Shown piece by piece: positions 53,684 to 55,355 of a stretch of DNA of 55,355 nt. Position 1 is the stretch's first letter; each line of letters begins with the position of its first letter. The stretch is from the NCBI RefSeq assembly GCF_900156265.1, contig NZ_FTNE01000026.1, forward strand, positions 1-55,355. The letters are read 5' to 3'. The translations under genes and the position numbers were made by a program. Source of the DNA: Acidiphilium rubrum (GTDB lineage: Bacteria; Pseudomonadota; Alphaproteobacteria; Acetobacterales; Acetobacteraceae). The notes under the pieces were generated by a model that saw nothing but the letters and a program-made list of their open reading frames with translations, was not told where the DNA came from and did no database searches.

Positions 53684-53901
53684 GAATGCAACCCTTTCAG
53701 CATCACGGCCGCACCCTTGCCCACCGGCGCAGCACTCATCGCCGCCGCCGGCGGTCGCAATGCCGCCGCAAATCCCCAAACCAGCGCCAACACGGCCACC
53801 AGCACCAGGCCACCGAACAGGATTGGCAGAAACGGCCGCCGCTCCTCATCCAAATGTGCTCCGTGTTCAGGCCCGCCCGAGCCCGCGCCGATTTCAGCCA
53901 T
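53680..53901 (-). CDS. small single-TM protein at the Rieske position
   Basis: This 73-residue protein has a charged N-terminus (HLDEERRP), one transmembrane helix (about residues 24-47) and a short tail. In canonical petABC operons this position encodes the Rieske iron-sulfur protein. Here there are no Cys or His pairs for a cluster. The pattern RRPFL... VW... then AMSA resembles the N-terminal anchor of alphaproteobacterial Rieske proteins (RRDFL... VWP... AMSS), so it may be a Rieske reduced to its anchor. The stop overlaps the cytochrome b start (ATGA). It is probably a subunit of the same complex. The similarity is weak and short. Confidence 0.6.
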   Translation of the reverse strand: MAEIGAGSGGPEHGAHLDEERRPFLPILFGGLVLVAVLALVWGFAAALRPPAAAMSAAPVGKGAAVMLKGLHS

Positions 53902-54003
53902 CGATACCCTCGTCCATCCCGTTGTATTGCACCGCAATATCCCCCCGCATGACCCCAAACCGCCGAAATTTCAATACCGCACGAATCGGCTATAACGACG
54001 GGC

Positions 54004-54897
54004 ATGACCGCAGCACGCCCCGCCATCCCACACGAATCCCTTAAACCCGCCGCCCAGGCCTGGTTCGCCGAACTGCGCAACCGCATCTGCGCCGCCTTCG
54101 AATCGATCGAGTCCGAGCACGCCGGCGCGATGGCCGACCGCCCCCCCGGCCGCTTCACCATCACGCCCTGGACGCGCGAACCCGACGGCAAAAACCACCT
54201 CGAAGGCGGCGGCGAAATGGGCGTTATGCGCGGCCGCGTGTTCGAAAAAGTCGGCGTCAACATCTCCATCGTCGGCGGCACCTTCAGCCCCGAATTCGCC
54301 AAATCCATCCCCGGCGCCGCCGAAGACCCCCGCTTCTGGGCCGCCGGCATCAGCCTGGTCTCCCACATGCACAGCCCGCGCGTGCCCGCCGCCCACATGA
54401 ACACCCGCATGATCGTCACCTCGAAAGGCTGGTTCGGCGGCGGCGGCGACCTCACCCCCCTCCAACCCGGCACCGAAGCCGCCCAGGCCGACGCCGCCAC
54501 CTTCCACGCCGCCTTCCAGCACGCCTGCGACGCCCACAACCCCGAATACTATCCAAAATTCAAAAAATGGTGCGACGAATACTTCTTCCTCCCCCACCGC
54601 AACGAAACCCGCGGCGCCGGCGGCATCTTCTACGACTACCTCGAAGCCAACCCCGAAGCCGATTTCGCCTTCACGCGTGACGTCGGCCTCGCCTTCCTCG
54701 AATCCTACCCCGCCATCATCCGCCGCCGCATGAACGAGGCCTGGACCGCCGAAGAACGCGAAGCCCAACTCATCCGCCGCGGCCGCTACGTCGAATTCAA
54801 CCTCCTCTACGATCGCGGCACCACCTTCGGCCTCAAAACCGGCGGCAACACCGAAGCCATCCTCATGAGCATGCCGCCTGAGGTGAAGTGGCCTTAG
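54004..54897 (+). CDS. hemF: oxygen-dependent coproporphyrinogen III oxidase
   Basis: This 297-residue cytoplasmic enzyme converts coproporphyrinogen III to protoporphyrinogen IX with O2, for heme synthesis. Family motifs include the [10 protein letters not shown] segment, [38 protein letters not shown] and [16 protein letters not shown]. Length is standard. It is divergent from the bc1-like operon. Presence of the aerobic enzyme fits an organism living with oxygen. It is followed by a hairpin half-repeat. Confidence 0.96.
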   Translation: MTAARPAIPHESLKPAAQAWFAELRNRICAAFESIESEHAGAMADRPPGRFTITPWTREPDGKNHLEGGGEMGVMRGRVFEKVGVNISIVGGTFSPEFAKSIPGAAEDPRFWAAGISLVSHMHSPRVPAAHMNTRMIVTSKGWFGGGGDLTPLQPGTEAAQADAATFHAAFQHACDAHNPEYYPKFKKWCDEYFFLPHRNETRGAGGIFYDYLEANPEADFAFTRDVGLAFLESYPAIIRRRMNEAWTAEEREAQLIRRGRYVEFNLLYDRGTTFGLKTGGNTEAILMSMPPEVKWP

Positions 54898-55189
54898 ATT
54901 AGGCGCGGAAAGGTTAAGAAAGCCCTTCTTTCTTGAAAGAAAGAAGCATGTGTGGACGGCCCTTTGGGTTCAAGGTGAATTTAGCGGGATCTGGCGTCGG
55001 TTCGAGTGCGGTCATGTGTCCGGCCTGTTGACGCGGTGCCATGACCGCTTGGCCTAGATGGAATCCGCGAACGACTTCCGAACAAAATAGCGGCATCGGG
55101 TGCCATGCTTCTTTCGGAATGCGTCGTTCGTCGGTTCGACCGATCCTCATCTCCTGCCTGCCCCTAAACCCTCGGCACAAACGCTTGGA
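54898..55189. other. region between hemF and the transposase fragment, with a half hairpin repeat
   Basis: The hairpin CTTCTTTCTTGAAAGAAAGAAG (54925-54946) is a half copy of the AT-rich repeat and probably ends hemF transcription. The rest, to 55189, contains no gene that I can support. It may be the non-coding end of the insertion sequence that continues beyond the window. Confidence 0.55.
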
Positions 55190-55355
55190 TCAGGCGGCGA
55201 CCGGCGGCTGGCGGTACGCCTCACCACTGGTCATCATCGACCAGATGATCCGCGCGTTCTTGTTGGCCAGAGCCACCGCCGCGAGTTTGCGCGGCTTGCG
55301 CTCCAGCAATTTCAACAGCCATGGCGAGGCCGATGTGCTGCCTGGTTCGGCAAAC
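55190..55355 (-). mobile_element. IS110-type transposase, C-terminal fragment cut by window edge
   Basis: Read leftwards from the window end, one frame gives WLLKLLERKPRKLAAVALAN, then KNARIIWSMMTSGEAYR and a stop at 55190-55192. This is the typical C-terminal end of IS110-family transposases. Only about 50 codons are inside the window, so completeness cannot be judged. Confidence 0.7.

Noticed and set aside
53680-53958. Rieske iron-sulfur protein start further upstream (92 residues)
   Set aside because: The extra 19 residues contain two Cys but no Rieske CTHLGC/CPCHGS motifs and lack conservation features; the ATG at 53901 is better placed.

Overview
The window is high-GC alphaproteobacterial DNA, most likely from an acidophilic member of the Acetobacteraceae (Acidiphilium-like). 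This is inferred from gene content and style: split pntAA/pntAB/pntB transhydrogenase, a lanthanide-type methanol dehydrogenase, a form II CO-dehydrogenase-like molybdoenzyme, an intracellular PHA depolymerase, an arsenic operon, aerobic hemF and strong C/G use at third codon positions. No rRNA, tRNA or CRISPR array was seen.

Layout. 0.1-5.4 kb: XoxF-type PQQ dehydrogenase with its XoxJ partner, diverging from an AcoR-like sigma-54 activator; a good -24/-12 promoter precedes xoxF. 5.4-10.1 kb: a pentapeptide-repeat protein and a coxSLM-like operon. 10.3-15.6 kb: cell-surface polysaccharide genes (GtrA, polyprenyl sugar-phosphate transferase, GT2) converging on comEC. 15.7-17.6 kb: an SDR and a DenD-like dehydrogenase. 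17.7-22.1 kb: a lower-GC acquired island with a trypsin-like protease and an OLD-type ATPase/TOPRIM nuclease lying among IS5-type transposase remnants. 22.2-25.2 kb: FkbM methyltransferase, a hypothetical protein, AlkA and a membrane protein. 25.3-32.7 kb: FecR/DUF6600 protein, Gly-rich lipoprotein, DEAD-box helicase and transhydrogenase operon. 32.8-35.4 kb: an AT-rich DUF4365 gene, a membrane protein and a frameshifted ComB-like gene. 35.6-38.4 kb: arsRCBH. 38.4-44.6 kb: a sugar ABC importer with SDR, dgoK and dgoA, headed by a GntR/FCD regulator and divergent from an NCS1 permease. 46.4-50.8 kb: rhodanese, PHA depolymerase, GST and a second NCS1 permease. 51.0-53.9 kb: mtnP at the end of a cytochrome bc1-like operon. 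54.0-54.9 kb: hemF. The window ends in an IS110-type transposase fragment.

The most unusual locus is the bc1-like operon (51858-53901). Its cytochrome b aligns without gaps to classical bc1 cytochrome b through helices A to D, and keeps the two His ligands of heme bL. The residues at both bH ligand positions are Ala and Gly, PEWY is PPWY, and the PWG motif is missing. A 73-residue single-TM protein stands where the Rieske protein is normally encoded. Cytochrome c1 keeps its heme ligands. This looks like a remodelled complex that cannot run a normal Q cycle.

Two dispersed repeat families punctuate the region. One consists of AT-rich paired hairpins, in full copies of about 110-125 bp and in half copies. 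The other is GC-rich and palindromic, and two of its copies sit exactly between convergent genes so that stop codons fall inside or beside the repeat arms. Copies also interrupt the pnt operon and the sugar ABC operon.
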